A DNA stretch of 64,000 nucleotides from Oligoflexia bacterium (GTDB lineage Bacteria; Bdellovibrionota; UBA1018): assembly GCA_903895855.1 (NCBI GenBank), contig CAITVN010000191.1, positions 1 to 64,000 of the forward strand, read 5' to 3'. The notes beneath the pieces are model-generated. The model ran no database searches and was not told the origin of the DNA. It saw nothing but the letters and a program-made list of their open reading frames with translations. Position numbers and translations under genes: made by a program. Numbering within the stretch: the first letter of the stretch is position 1; each line of letters begins with the position of its first letter. Shown in pieces: positions 8,003 to 16,743 of this stretch.

Positions 8003-8998
8003 TCATTTTAAAAACTCCAAAAGAGTTGGTTGAATGAGCTTTTTTGAGGTTTCAAGCGCGCTTCGAAAGACCGTTTCTTCTTTTGCCAGGTCAGACACCA
8101 CTTGCGACATGTCGGCGTCTTCTAGAGCTGAACTCAGTTGTGCGTTGGTTACATTGTGCCTTTCTAATGCTTGTGATGTGCTTTGAAGCCCCTGAAGTCT
8201 TGAGCCAATCTTAGCCCTCATGGCCGTCAATCGACCATGCATAGTGTCAAGTCGATCGAGCCGATCTCGAATCGTGTCAAGATCACCTGTCAGAAGACCA
8301 ATGCGAAGATTTTGGAGTTCTTTGAAAATATTGATGTTTTCAGGCCCACTCTCTTGATCGACCATTAGTTCACGCGCTGAGGCCGGAACCCTAGCCGGAT
8401 CAACCGTCTCAGACTTACTCTTGAGCTCTCGACCGTCATTACTGTGCTTAGGTTCAGAATTAAACGCCTCTAGGCCAGGAACATTCATCGAGATGAAGAC
8501 GTCGCGCCCAACTTCAACCAGCGACTGCCCTCCGTCGCCTTGATAATTGCCATTAATATCAACAGGGGCCCTATCTGTCTTATAACCCCCAAAAAGATAA
8601 CGCTCACCGACACGCCTGTTCGCCGTGGCGACCGATTGCTGAAAAAGTTGTTTTACTTCTTCTGCCACACCCAAACGAGTGTCTTCATTCGAGCTAGCAC
8701 CGCTTGATTGGCCAATCGCAATTTCTTTTGCGCGCATAGCAATATCAGCCAGCTCGCCCAATGCCAACTCTGAGTTACTCAAGAACGTTTCAGCAAGTCT
8801 CGCATTCATTTGATATTGATCATTGTTCACTTTATCTGTCCTCATTTCGAGTACCTTCGCCGAACTCACTGGATCTTGCGAGGGGGTGTTCAACTTCTTC
8901 AGCGTTGAGTGCTGTTGCTGAAGTGACTCCATTCTCGTTTTGCTACGATTGATGTTATTTCTAACCGCCTCGTAGTTGCTTGATTCAGTTACTCTCAT
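8003..8998 (-). CDS. flgL: Flagellar hook-associated protein 3 FlgL
   Basis: The 331-residue protein has flagellin-like coiled-coil ends: N-terminal MRVTESSNYEAVRNNINRS with LNTPSQDP, and a C-terminal helix ending FRSALETSKKLIQPTLLEFLK. FlgL (HAP3) forms the junction between the hook and the flagellin filament. Its place immediately after flgK (13-nt gap) and before csrA is the usual order. Confidence 0.93.
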   Translation of the reverse strand: MRVTESSNYEAVRNNINRSKTRMESLQQQHSTLKKLNTPSQDPVSSAKVLEMRTDKVNNDQYQMNARLAETFLSNSELALGELADIAMRAKEIAIGQSSGASSNEDTRLGVAEEVKQLFQQSVATANRRVGERYLFGGYKTDRAPVDINGNYQGDGGQSLVEVGRDVFISMNVPGLEAFNSEPKHSNDGRELKSKSETVDPARVPASARELMVDQESGPENINIFKELQNLRIGLLTGDLDTIRDRLDRLDTMHGRLTAMRAKIGSRLQGLQSTSQALERHNVTNAQLSSALEDADMSQVVSDLAKEETVFRSALETSKKLIQPTLLEFLK

Positions 8999-9011
8999 AC
9001 TATTTTTTCAC

Positions 9012-10427
9012 TTACCTCATGTTGAGAACGGTTTTTAGTAAATCATCGGCAACCTGTATCACCTTGGCTGAAGCATCGAACGAATGCTGAAACTGCATCA
9101 AATTAGTTGTTTCTTCATCGATTGAAACACCAGAAACCTGGTCTCTCATTTTATTCAACTGCGTGAGAATATCTTTTTGCTGAGTCAAATTTTCTTTGTT
9201 GTGCGCTGTGGTCACACCAATGTCACTGACAATAGAGTTGTAAAAATCGTCCATCGAAGCCTTACCACCATTCATCAGCTGCAAATTTTGTAGGCCAGAA
9301 ACCGCGACCGCTATTCTATTATCGCCCGGAGAGTCCGGAAGTGCTGCCGTCGCAATGGCATTCACGCTTGACTTGATTGAATCTGAAAGATCAATGAATT
9401 CAGCCGCTCGCTCTTTTTGATTGAGCTTTGTAAAGAACGAAACGCCCTGCCTACCGTCGCGAGTAAAGCCCATCTCATGAATTTGGTTTACCGAATCAGC
9501 TAATGAATAAGCCAAGTCGTCTAGTCGATCTAATACGCCGGTCAACGTTTTGTCGCGAGTATCTAAAAGGGCGCCGATTTTTCCACCCTTTATCTGATGA
9601 GTCACAACGCCGTTCGCGCTGGCTGAAGACATCACGTCGAGCGATCCTTCTTTTTTACCATTTTCGTCGCCAGCTGTTCTTTGAACGTTAAAATTTTGAA
9701 CCTCTGACCCAACTACGAGTGGTCCGACGCCTTTAATGTCTATCACGTAGTTGCCTTCGGCATCTTTGTGAGTATTGAGATCCATCTTCGTGCTGAGATC
9801 TTTCAAGATTTGATCTCGCCGATCCATCAGATCATTAGCAGGGGTACCGTTGATCTCCATCGTTTTGATCTTGATGTTGAGGTCTTTTACTTCACCTGCA
9901 AGCAAGTTCACTTCTTTTGCGTGCCCCTCAATACGCGAATCAATGTGCTCACGCACCGATTCGACCTCACCCCTCAGGCGCTTAAAATCATTCACCACGG
10001 CCTGAGTCGACTCGCGAACCGACTGGCGAATGGCCTCATTCTCGGGCTCGTTTGAGAGCTTTCTAAACTCATTGAAAAAATGCGACATCAGCCGATTCAG
10101 CCCTTCGCCGCCCATCTCGTTAAAGACGTCTTCGGTTTGTTTCAAAACCAAATCACGCTCTTCTCCGGCCGCCAAGTCTCGCCCTGCGGCCCTCACTTGC
10201 TTGTCAATGTACTCATCATTGAGGCGGCTCACGCGACTGATGTTAACGCCCTGGCCCATTGCGCCTTTTCCTTTAGAACCAACTGGGCCTTGGGCTGATA
10301 TCTCTACCCGCTGACGAGAGAAGCCTTCAGTGTTTGCATTTGCGATGTTGTGACCAGACGTCGCGATGCCCGCCTTAGCGGCGTTCATCCCTGACCGGCC
10401 AATCTGCATCACATTTGGTAAACCCAC
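9012..10427 (-). CDS. flgK: Flagellar hook-associated protein 1 FlgK
   Basis: This is a 471-residue rod/hook-family protein. Its N-terminus (IGRSGMNAAKAGIATSGHNIANANTEGFSRQRVE) is the conserved D0 helix with the ANxxTxGFSRQ motif, and its C-terminus has MQFQHSFDASAKVIQVADDLLKTVLNM. FlgK (HAP1) caps the hook and forms the first junction zone. The chaperone gene flgN lies 12 nt upstream. Confidence 0.95.
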   Translation of the reverse strand: MGLPNVMQIGRSGMNAAKAGIATSGHNIANANTEGFSRQRVEISAQGPVGSKGKGAMGQGVNISRVSRLNDEYIDKQVRAAGRDLAAGEERDLVLKQTEDVFNEMGGEGLNRLMSHFFNEFRKLSNEPENEAIRQSVRESTQAVVNDFKRLRGEVESVREHIDSRIEGHAKEVNLLAGEVKDLNIKIKTMEINGTPANDLMDRRDQILKDLSTKMDLNTHKDAEGNYVIDIKGVGPLVVGSEVQNFNVQRTAGDENGKKEGSLDVMSSASANGVVTHQIKGGKIGALLDTRDKTLTGVLDRLDDLAYSLADSVNQIHEMGFTRDGRQGVSFFTKLNQKERAAEFIDLSDSIKSSVNAIATAALPDSPGDNRIAVAVSGLQNLQLMNGGKASMDDFYNSIVSDIGVTTAHNKENLTQQKDILTQLNKMRDQVSGVSIDEETTNLMQFQHSFDASAKVIQVADDLLKTVLNMR

Positions 10428-10439
10428 CGAGTTCTCCTC

Positions 10440-10991
10440 TTAAATTTCTTTTGAAACAAACCGAGGCACTGACCCCGGATTCTGCCTCTGACCTTTTGGA
10501 GTATAAGTCTCACGTCCGGCACTTGCTTCGCCAAAGGTATTGCGCTTCATGCGCTCAATGTGCTCCAAACTTTTTGCTACCAGTTTTTGGTTGTAGTCAT
10601 TGAGATCTCTCACGCGCCCAACCAAAACTTGCATGGTCTGGTGCAACTGCCTCAAAGTCTCTGAAAGCGGCAAGTTGAATCCCTGCACGAGCTCAATGAT
10701 TTCGTTAAAGGTCAAATGCTGTTCTTGACCCTCAAGGTTTCTCTTTCTCAGCCCAGAGATAAGGTAGATTTTGTTAACTGAAGCGACTCGTTCTCTCTCA
10801 ATTGATCGAATAGTCTCGATCACACCTTCTTTGTTCAGGACCACTTCGTTTAGGTGTTTTATGTCGGCATTGGCAATGGCATCTCGCTCTAAGCGCACAC
10901 CATCCATGAGCTGGCGATAGGTGCCAACAAGCCGCTGAATCAACTTTATGAGAGACTGAACTTCTTGTTCTATTTTTTCTTTTTCAACCAA
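10440..10991 (-). CDS. flgN: FlgN-family flagellar export chaperone
   Basis: This is a 183-residue helical protein with FlgN-like features: an N-terminal EQEVQSLIKLIQRLVGTYRQLMDGV helix, a middle coiled coil (VLNKEGVIETIRSIERER) and a C-terminal amphipathic stretch. FlgN proteins are cytoplasmic chaperones for the hook-filament junction proteins FlgK and FlgL. The location between flgM and flgK supports the call, since sequence identity in this family is low. Confidence 0.8.
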   Translation of the reverse strand: MVEKEKIEQEVQSLIKLIQRLVGTYRQLMDGVRLERDAIANADIKHLNEVVLNKEGVIETIRSIERERVASVNKIYLISGLRKRNLEGQEQHLTFNEIIELVQGFNLPLSETLRQLHQTMQVLVGRVRDLNDYNQKLVAKSLEHIERMKRNTFGEASAGRETYTPKGQRQNPGSVPRFVSKEI

Positions 10992-11052
10992 GCAATCCTC
11001 CTGATCGCTTGAAACTTAATTCAAACAGCTATTCAAACATTTTGAAACTCAA

Positions 11053-11400
11053 TCAACCCAAACCTGACATGGTGTGCTCATCAACAAGACGATCCGCAAT
11101 GGCATCTGCGTCGACCTTGTATTGCCCTTGATTAATTCTGCGCTTTAATTCGGCTATCTTTTCTTCACGAACATCTGGCGCCTGTGCCGCTAGGTCTTTT
11201 ACTTTTGCCATTTCTTGGGCCATTTCTTTAGCCTTCGGCGAAATGTCGGCCTTCACATCACCGCGAACTGGATCCCGATCAGAGGCATGCAGCTTGATCG
11301 CTTCTTCATGTTGCGTAGCTCTTGATTTTTTAGGGGCATTCGATTCTTGGGCCTGCGCCTGATTTGAAATTGAATTGGTTGTAGTTTGCTCGACCTTCAT
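11053..11400 (-). CDS. flgM: Anti-sigma-28 factor FlgM
   Basis: The 115-residue hydrophilic protein has the FlgM C-terminal helix region: KADISPKAKEMAQEMAKVKDLAAQAPDVREEKIAELKRRINQGQYKVDADAIADRLV. FlgM holds FliA (sigma-28) inactive until it is exported through the completed hook-basal body. The N-terminal ~50 residues are Gln/Ser/Ala-rich and probably disordered, as usual. Position between flgJ and flgN is typical. Confidence 0.9.
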   Translation of the reverse strand: MKVEQTTTNSISNQAQAQESNAPKKSRATQHEEAIKLHASDRDPVRGDVKADISPKAKEMAQEMAKVKDLAAQAPDVREEKIAELKRRINQGQYKVDADAIADRLVDEHTMSGLG

Positions 11401-11405
11401 AGTCC

Positions 11406-11870
11406 TTACCTCGTTTTTTCTGTTTTAGGCAAAATCCTCTGCCCAACTCCTTGATTGTATCTTTGCGTCTGGAGATAATCAATAATCATATCTCCGATGC
11501 CAAGACCACCGCCTTTTGCGGCCTTTTCTGCAGTCTTTGAGTCAAGTTCTGCCTGATACATTTTTGACGCCGGTGACTCAAGGTCAAACTCATTATCAGG
11601 AACCGTTTTGCGCATTGCCTGCATCATGTAGTCGACAAAAACGGCTTCTAACCCCTCTGCTGCCCGTACAATATCAGGATCGGCCTTTGCTCGATCAACT
11701 TTGCGTACAATGTGAGCAGGCCTTGGCTTTCCATCTGCCAAAGACTGGTCAATTGGAATTCTCATGGCACTTTGAGAACGATCCCGAAATTCGTCTTGTT
11801 GATTCTTTTGATTAGAAATTCCGGAAGAGTGTGGAGACGGCCCGACGGCGATCGGGCTAATCATCCACAC
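11406..11870 (-). CDS. flgJ: FlgJ-like flagellar rod assembly protein (rod-binding domain only)
   Basis: The 154-residue protein has the rod-binding domain (~residues 67-140): AAEGLEAVFVDYMMQAMRKTVP, then YQAELDSKTAEKAAKGGGLGIGDMI. The C-terminal glucosaminidase domain of enterobacterial FlgJ is absent, so peptidoglycan clearance for the rod must come from a separate enzyme. Such single-domain forms are common outside the gammaproteobacteria. Its start overlaps the preceding unknown gene by 10 nt. Confidence 0.87.
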   Translation of the reverse strand: MWMISPIAVGPSPHSSGISNQKNQQDEFRDRSQSAMRIPIDQSLADGKPRPAHIVRKVDRAKADPDIVRAAEGLEAVFVDYMMQAMRKTVPDNEFDLESPASKMYQAELDSKTAEKAAKGGGLGIGDMIIDYLQTQRYNQGVGQRILPKTEKTR

Positions 11871-12133
11871 TCTCCGGATTCCGTTAAACTCGAAGATTCA
11901 AGAGCTCGTTCAGCCTCCATGCCGATTCGAGCGTGATCAGAACTGGAATAACCCACCATCCTAGCAGGCCGCTGTCCTTGTCCTGTTTCCTGGATTTGAG
12001 CTCGACTTATATCCTCCTTGATACTCGTGCTCTTGTCTCTTCGTCTACGGAACTTCATGATAACACCAAGGTCCTCAACCATGAGTAGAGGCCCCTTTTC
12101 ACTTGAAATCTCAAAATCTAACCACGAAATCAC
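11861..12133 (-). CDS. Small unknown protein coupled between flgI and flgJ
   Basis: This is a 90-residue frame starting at GTG, whose start overlaps the flgI stop (ATGTGA) and whose end overlaps the flgJ start by 10 nt. That double coupling argues for a real gene. The protein begins ISWLDFEISSEKGPLLMVEDLGVIMKF, followed by a basic patch FRRRRDK and a polar, probably disordered tail. There is no signal peptide or membrane segment. A later start at Met18 is possible. I recognise no family; a flagellar role is inferred from context alone. Confidence 0.5.
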   Translation of the reverse strand: MISWLDFEISSEKGPLLMVEDLGVIMKFRRRRDKSTSIKEDISRAQIQETGQGQRPARMVGYSSSDHARIGMEAERALESSSLTESGECG

Positions 12134-13194
12134 ATGATCTCCAAATCTGCCTGAAGGGCACCCACTTCTTTGAGTGTCTGAAAAATTGCTGTTAAATCTT
12201 TTGGCTGAACCCCGAGAACATTTAGTGCCTTAACTAAATCTGATACGTTAGCTCCCTTGAGCTCTGCGATTCGATCACGTCGAGATCCTTTTTTTCCTTC
12301 GCCTGTACCACCCACTTCAATCGACAGCTCGCCGTGTGCAATGGCCACTGGCAAAATCATAATCTTCTCGCCCATAACGACCGTGCCAGTTCTTTCGTTC
12401 AGCACAACTCGCGCTCGTTGATCAACATTAACACTCATGTTTTCAAGCAAAGACATCAACTCTACGCCGCTGCCCTCATAGTTATAAGGCACTATGACAT
12501 CGACGGTGCCACTATCGGTTGCCGAAGCAAACTTTCCGCCCAGTTCACCATTAATCACGGTCACTAGCCTTGCCGCAGTCGTGAAATCAGCATGGTGCAA
12601 CGAAAGTCGAAAGCTTTTCTTTGTAGCAAAGTTTACATCAACATCTTTTTCAATCGTCGCCCCCGACACCACTCTACCAACTGTCGGAAAATTTTTGGTG
12701 GTACCATCAGCCATTGCTCCAATACTCAAAGATCCTTGAGCTACCGCATAAACATTTTGATCACCGGCTCTAAGTGGCGTGACTAATAAGACACCACCTT
12801 CGAGACTTGAAGCATCGCCAATTGAACTTACGGTGACATCAATCTTATTTCCCACTCTAGCAAACGGAGGAAGCTTCGCGGTAACAATTACCGCAGCCGC
12901 GTTCTTAGATTTTACAGATCCACCCTGTACTTCTAAGCCCAACTTACCGAAGAGTCGAGAGAGCGACTGCCCCGTAACATCGGCACTTGAATCGCCAGAT
13001 CCTTTCAATCCGACAACTATTCCGTAGCCAATAAGAATATTTTCTCTCACTCCTTTGACTGTTGCAATATCTTTTAATCGTGCGGCGGAGGCAACACCAC
13101 AAAAGAACAGAAATGCCATCAAAGATGAGGCAAAAAGTGCCCGATTTGGACGTAACCTAATTATAGTTCTTGTGTTTAACTTTGTAGCGATCAC
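12130..13194 (-). CDS. flgI: Flagellar P-ring protein FlgI
   Basis: The 354-residue protein has a signal peptide (LFASSLMAFLFFCGVASAARLKDIA) and the conserved P-ring segments GVRENILIGYGIVVGLKGSGD, SIGDASSLEGGVLLVTPL and the C-terminal ELKGANVSDLVKALNVLGVQPKDLTAIFQTLKEVGAL. FlgI polymerises in the periplasm around the rod as its peptidoglycan-level bushing. It overlaps flgH by ATGA and couples to the small unknown gene downstream. Confidence 0.97.
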   Translation of the reverse strand: MIATKLNTRTIIRLRPNRALFASSLMAFLFFCGVASAARLKDIATVKGVRENILIGYGIVVGLKGSGDSSADVTGQSLSRLFGKLGLEVQGGSVKSKNAAAVIVTAKLPPFARVGNKIDVTVSSIGDASSLEGGVLLVTPLRAGDQNVYAVAQGSLSIGAMADGTTKNFPTVGRVVSGATIEKDVDVNFATKKSFRLSLHHADFTTAARLVTVINGELGGKFASATDSGTVDVIVPYNYEGSGVELMSLLENMSVNVDQRARVVLNERTGTVVMGEKIMILPVAIAHGELSIEVGGTGEGKKGSRRDRIAELKGANVSDLVKALNVLGVQPKDLTAIFQTLKEVGALQADLEIM

Positions 13195-14180
13195 TGCATC
13201 ACCTCAAGACGGTATTCAAAGAGTTTACCAGATCCTATCTTATCGTCTTCAGAAATCTCAGTACCCTTCGCCACAGCTACCATCGATAGATTTCTGACAG
13301 TGTTGCGATAAGGCACGCGTTTATTAGCGCGCAGTTTATAATTACCATTTGGATATCGTTCAACTATTTCGGCCATGATCGTATCGCCGGCTTTCAGTTC
13401 TAACGACTTACTCAGGTCAATATCAGCTGCAGTTACTTTGGGATTTTCTGGATCTCCGTAGGCAGAATTTGCCGCCGGCTTAACCAGCGCTGGCGCTCTC
13501 GCCGGTGCGGCCTGTGATCCAGTCACAGAGTCTTTTGAGGCATCGCCTTCGCCACCCATGAGTTTGCTGCGAACTCTCTCTTTGGCCGAAGCCATTTCAA
13601 GCTCTTTTTCTTTTGGTGAAAGTGTTCGCATCACTTCACGATGAACATCTTTAAGTAGCATGTCTTCAACAGTAATGGTTACCAAGTCACCCACTCCGCG
13701 TATTTTGTTCTTTGTAAAATAGTAATTGGTTTGCCCATCTGAGGCCCACAAAGAACCCTCTGTTGTGCTTTCGTCGACAAAGTCTGCTTTTGTTGCGCGC
13801 GAACCTGTCTTAAACTTTTTCAAGAATCGATTGGCGGTCGCTCCCGCTCCACGCACACGGCCCTCAGCCCCTTGCAAGTTCGCCATCGCACGACTGCCCC
13901 CCATATATCCGACGGCGCCATCTTCGAGCGCTTCAGCCCCTGTCATCTGCGGGTCGTCAATGGCGCTAGCGATTCTACGATCGTAATGTCCTAATCGACT
14001 GTCACTTCCTGAACTTTCATCATCTAGAAATCCGCCTTCCGGAAAACTACCACCCGAAACTGGCGGGTCGTAAGCCTGAGAATCATCTAAGTCGTGGCGC
14101 AGATTGCCGATGAGTTTCGAACATCCAGCAAACAGTACCACCGCGGCAAAGACTGCAAGAGTTGCTCGCACACTCTTCAT
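13191..14180 (-). CDS. flgH: Flagellar L-ring protein FlgH, enlarged
   Basis: This is a lipoprotein (lipobox FAGC, Cys20) with FlgH motifs: SLWASDGQTNYYFTKNKIRGVGDLVTITVED and the C-terminal GNYKLRANKRVPYRN...GSGKLFEYRLEVMQ. FlgH forms the outer-membrane ring of the basal body. At 329 residues it is about 100 longer than typical FlgH. The extra length comes from an acidic/Gly-rich N-terminal region (~25-140) and an Ala/Pro/Lys-rich insert (~205-245) between the two conserved blocks. Confidence 0.93.
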   Translation of the reverse strand: MKSVRATLAVFAAVVLFAGCSKLIGNLRHDLDDSQAYDPPVSGGSFPEGGFLDDESSGSDSRLGHYDRRIASAIDDPQMTGAEALEDGAVGYMGGSRAMANLQGAEGRVRGAGATANRFLKKFKTGSRATKADFVDESTTEGSLWASDGQTNYYFTKNKIRGVGDLVTITVEDMLLKDVHREVMRTLSPKEKELEMASAKERVRSKLMGGEGDASKDSVTGSQAAPARAPALVKPAANSAYGDPENPKVTAADIDLSKSLELKAGDTIMAEIVERYPNGNYKLRANKRVPYRNTVRNLSMVAVAKGTEISEDDKIGSGKLFEYRLEVMQ

Positions 14181-14872
14181 AGCCCCACCTCGACTGTCGA
14201 GTTGTCTTTCAGTTTCCCGACTAATGCTCGTTTTGTCTTTGAGGTGGTCACATGCACAACGGCATCAAGGTAGGCTGACTCATCGGCGGTACCCTGGGTG
14301 GTTAATTGCACCCCACCTGATTGAATTCTAATATTAACATTTTCACCCCGCCTGAGGTTCGGAATCTTTTGTACTGCATTCAAAGTTAAGGGGGTTCCTT
14401 CTAAGATCGTTTGCCTAGACTCTAGCCCCTTAATTTGATTTTGGCCGGCACTAGAACTATCGACCAATAAGCCCCTGAGGTCGCGACTAGGGCCCTTTGA
14501 TACGTCAGTCTCACTCAATTGAAAAAATTCGTCTTTCAACACTTCACCCGGTGACACCCGTCTCTTCGCGGTCCAGGTTGAAACAACCGCCTGGAAATCT
14601 GCACTGACTTGACGTCGTATGTTGTCAGATCCCTCTATCGAGACCACTACTCTTCCGGGAAGTGTTTCTTGAACTTGAATGATCTGATCGCCCTTTTGAA
14701 ACCCTTCTGTAAAGTCTGACAGAGTTATTGCTGCGCCAAAGAACTTCTTTTGAAGTTCTTGCCTCACCTTTTCGGTTGCGGCACGAGCCTCGGCCAGGGT
14801 TCCCTGAAGAATGAGAGACTTTTCTTCATCAACCACAGCGAACGCAGTGAGGTGCGAGAGTAGCCCTATCAA
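14177..14872 (-). CDS. flgA: FlgA, P-ring assembly chaperone
   Basis: The C-terminal half carries the SAF-type FlgA region: RRVSPGEVLKDEFFQLSETDVSKG, then LRRGENVNIRIQSGGVQLTTQGTADESAYL. FlgA is a periplasmic chaperone for FlgI. The start is unclear. The TTG at 14872 would cut a signal peptide short, while in-frame codons upstream back to about 14926 encode a basic segment plus hydrophobic run (KKSGRNLTALALIGLLSHLTAFA) with only CTG as a possible initiator, next to a GGGGGAG Shine-Dalgarno. It overlaps flgH by ATGA. Confidence 0.88.
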   Translation of the reverse strand: MIGLLSHLTAFAVVDEEKSLILQGTLAEARAATEKVRQELQKKFFGAAITLSDFTEGFQKGDQIIQVQETLPGRVVVSIEGSDNIRRQVSADFQAVVSTWTAKRRVSPGEVLKDEFFQLSETDVSKGPSRDLRGLLVDSSSAGQNQIKGLESRQTILEGTPLTLNAVQKIPNLRRGENVNIRIQSGGVQLTTQGTADESAYLDAVVHVTTSKTKRALVGKLKDNSTVEVGL

Positions 14873-14951
14873 AGCTAGGGCCGTCAGGTTTCTACCAGAT
14901 TTTTTTGTTTCGCCGTTATTTTTCAGAACTCCCCCAATAATTATCTAGTCT

Positions 14952-15737
14952 TTATTTAACCACATTTACGGTTGCATTCAACATACTATCTGCGACACCC
15001 ATCACTTTGGTGTTCATTTCATAAGTCCTTTGCGTTTGAATCATGTCGACCATGCTGTTGGCCACGTTTACATTTGAGCCTTCAACCGCACCTTGCTGAA
15101 TGAATCCTAAACCATTTTCACCCGGCATTCCCTGAAGCGGGGTGCCACTTCCAGCTGTTGGCTTATACAAACTGTTACCAATCGCACTCAAGCCCTCTGG
15201 ATTTTGAAAAGTTACCAGTTGTAGCTGCCCCACCGTGGCCTCACCCTCGGTAGCGGTGGTTACTTTGACTTCGCCCGACTGGGTAACATTGATGCCTGTG
15301 GTATTCGCAGGAACTTGAATCGCTGGAATCAGCTGAGCTCCATTGCCAAGTACAATGCGACCTTGTGAATCGCGGTGAAACACACCCGTCTTCGTATACG
15401 CAATATCTCCGGCCGGCATTTGAACTCCAAAAAAGCCATTGCCTTCAATCATCCAGTCGTAAGGATTGTAAGTCATTCTTGTTGGGCCCGGCTCAAACAT
15501 TTTGTGTGATGCCCCAACCTTAACGCCCATGCCGATTTGAATACCCACCGGAGACTGAGAAGAGGCCCCAGTTGCCCCGCCAGGTTCTTTAATCGTGTGA
15601 TACATCAGATCTTGAAACTCATTACGCGAGCGTTTGTAACCGTCGGTGTTTGCATTGGCCAAATCATTCGAGATTCTCTCGATATTTGTTTGCTGCGCTT
15701 CCATGCCAGTCGCCGCTGTTGTCAGTGCTCGAATCAT
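14952..15737 (-). CDS. flgG: Flagellar distal rod protein FlgG
   Basis: This is a 261-residue rod protein starting MIRALTTAATGMEAQQTNIERISNDLANANTDGYKRSR, the conserved N-terminal D0 helix. It has DWMIEGNGFFGVQ in the centre and ends SNVNVANSMVDMIQTQRTYEMNTKVMGVADSMLNATVNV. FlgG forms the distal rod that crosses the P and L rings. The length is exactly typical. It lies 31 nt downstream of flgF. Confidence 0.97.
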   Translation of the reverse strand: MIRALTTAATGMEAQQTNIERISNDLANANTDGYKRSRNEFQDLMYHTIKEPGGATGASSQSPVGIQIGMGVKVGASHKMFEPGPTRMTYNPYDWMIEGNGFFGVQMPAGDIAYTKTGVFHRDSQGRIVLGNGAQLIPAIQVPANTTGINVTQSGEVKVTTATEGEATVGQLQLVTFQNPEGLSAIGNSLYKPTAGSGTPLQGMPGENGLGFIQQGAVEGSNVNVANSMVDMIQTQRTYEMNTKVMGVADSMLNATVNVVK

Positions 15738-15768
15738 TAATTACTCATTCCTTATTTTCTCTGTTCTT

Positions 15769-16743
15769 CTATAGTTTTCCAATTTCGTTTGACTCTCGCC
15801 GCATGAGTTCATCATAGGTTCGAATCGATTTTAAACCCTGCTCATAGAGGCGATTTGCCTTAATGAGGTTGGTCATTTCTTCTACCGGGTTCACATTCGA
15901 GGTCTCAATCATGCCTTGACGAACCAAGGTCGTCTGGCCCGCTTTCGCTTGAGCGCCCGCGCCACCAGCCGCAGCAGAACCGCCGTTTGTTGCTGCTGCA
16001 TTCGCACCTTGAGGTGCCAGTTCAGGATTTTCGAAATACTGTGAACCTACTTTGCGCAGTTTCTTCACATCTCCAAACTCAACCACACTGAGTTTGCCAA
16101 CGAGCTCGCCGCCAGAATAAATCTCACCTTGCTCGTTGATTGAAATATTCGAACGATCACGCAAATTGATCGCACGAGCTGCATTCATTTGCTCAGTCGC
16201 GACTCCTCCTTGAGTCAATAGCCCTCCTTGGCCCGACTGAACGTTGGAGCCTGGCAGCGCGGCAGCCAGCCCTCCGGGTTGGGCAGCCAGTACTGGGTTC
16301 CCGTCGGTTGTCACTAACCGGCCATCCATGGCCATTTTGAGACTTCCTTGTCTCGTATAGCGAATACCTGCGGGGGTACTGACTTCCAAAAATCCAGGAC
16401 CATCAAGTGCAACATCAAGTGGTGCCTGGGTAACTCTCAAGTTTCCTTGTTTAAAATTTGAATAGGTGCCGTCAACGACGACGAATGCTTGATCGCGGCT
16501 ATTGAGCGGGTTAAGAGATCGTTCCTTTATTGGGCCAGGGGCTACATCTAAAGTGCCTTGGTCTCTTTCAAGAGTGGCCATGTATTCACGAAATGCGGGG
16601 GCATCTTTCTTAAAACCCAAAGTATCAGCGTTGGCGAGATTGTTCGCAACCGTGTCGACGGTATGCGCTTGTGCCATTGCTCCTGATACTGCTGTCCACA
16701 TCCCTGTAGCCAAGCTGATTCCCCTTCCAAGCTTGAGAAGCAT
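15769..16743 (-). CDS. flgF: FlgF-type flagellar proximal rod protein
   Basis: This rod-family protein (325 residues from the chosen start) has GMWTAVSGAMAQAHTVDTVANNLANADTLGFKKD at the N-terminus and GMIETSNVNPVEEMTNLIKANRLYEQGLKSIRTYDEL at the C-terminus. I use the ATG at 16743 because GAGGAG lies 5-6 nt upstream; an ATG at 16791 would add 16 residues. An Ala/Gly-rich insert (~260-290, AAATNGGSAAAGGAGA) makes it longer than usual. It is the first gene of the flagellar operon. Confidence 0.9.
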   Translation of the reverse strand: MLLKLGRGISLATGMWTAVSGAMAQAHTVDTVANNLANADTLGFKKDAPAFREYMATLERDQGTLDVAPGPIKERSLNPLNSRDQAFVVVDGTYSNFKQGNLRVTQAPLDVALDGPGFLEVSTPAGIRYTRQGSLKMAMDGRLVTTDGNPVLAAQPGGLAAALPGSNVQSGQGGLLTQGGVATEQMNAARAINLRDRSNISINEQGEIYSGGELVGKLSVVEFGDVKKLRKVGSQYFENPELAPQGANAAATNGGSAAAGGAGAQAKAGQTTLVRQGMIETSNVNPVEEMTNLIKANRLYEQGLKSIRTYDELMRRESNEIGKL

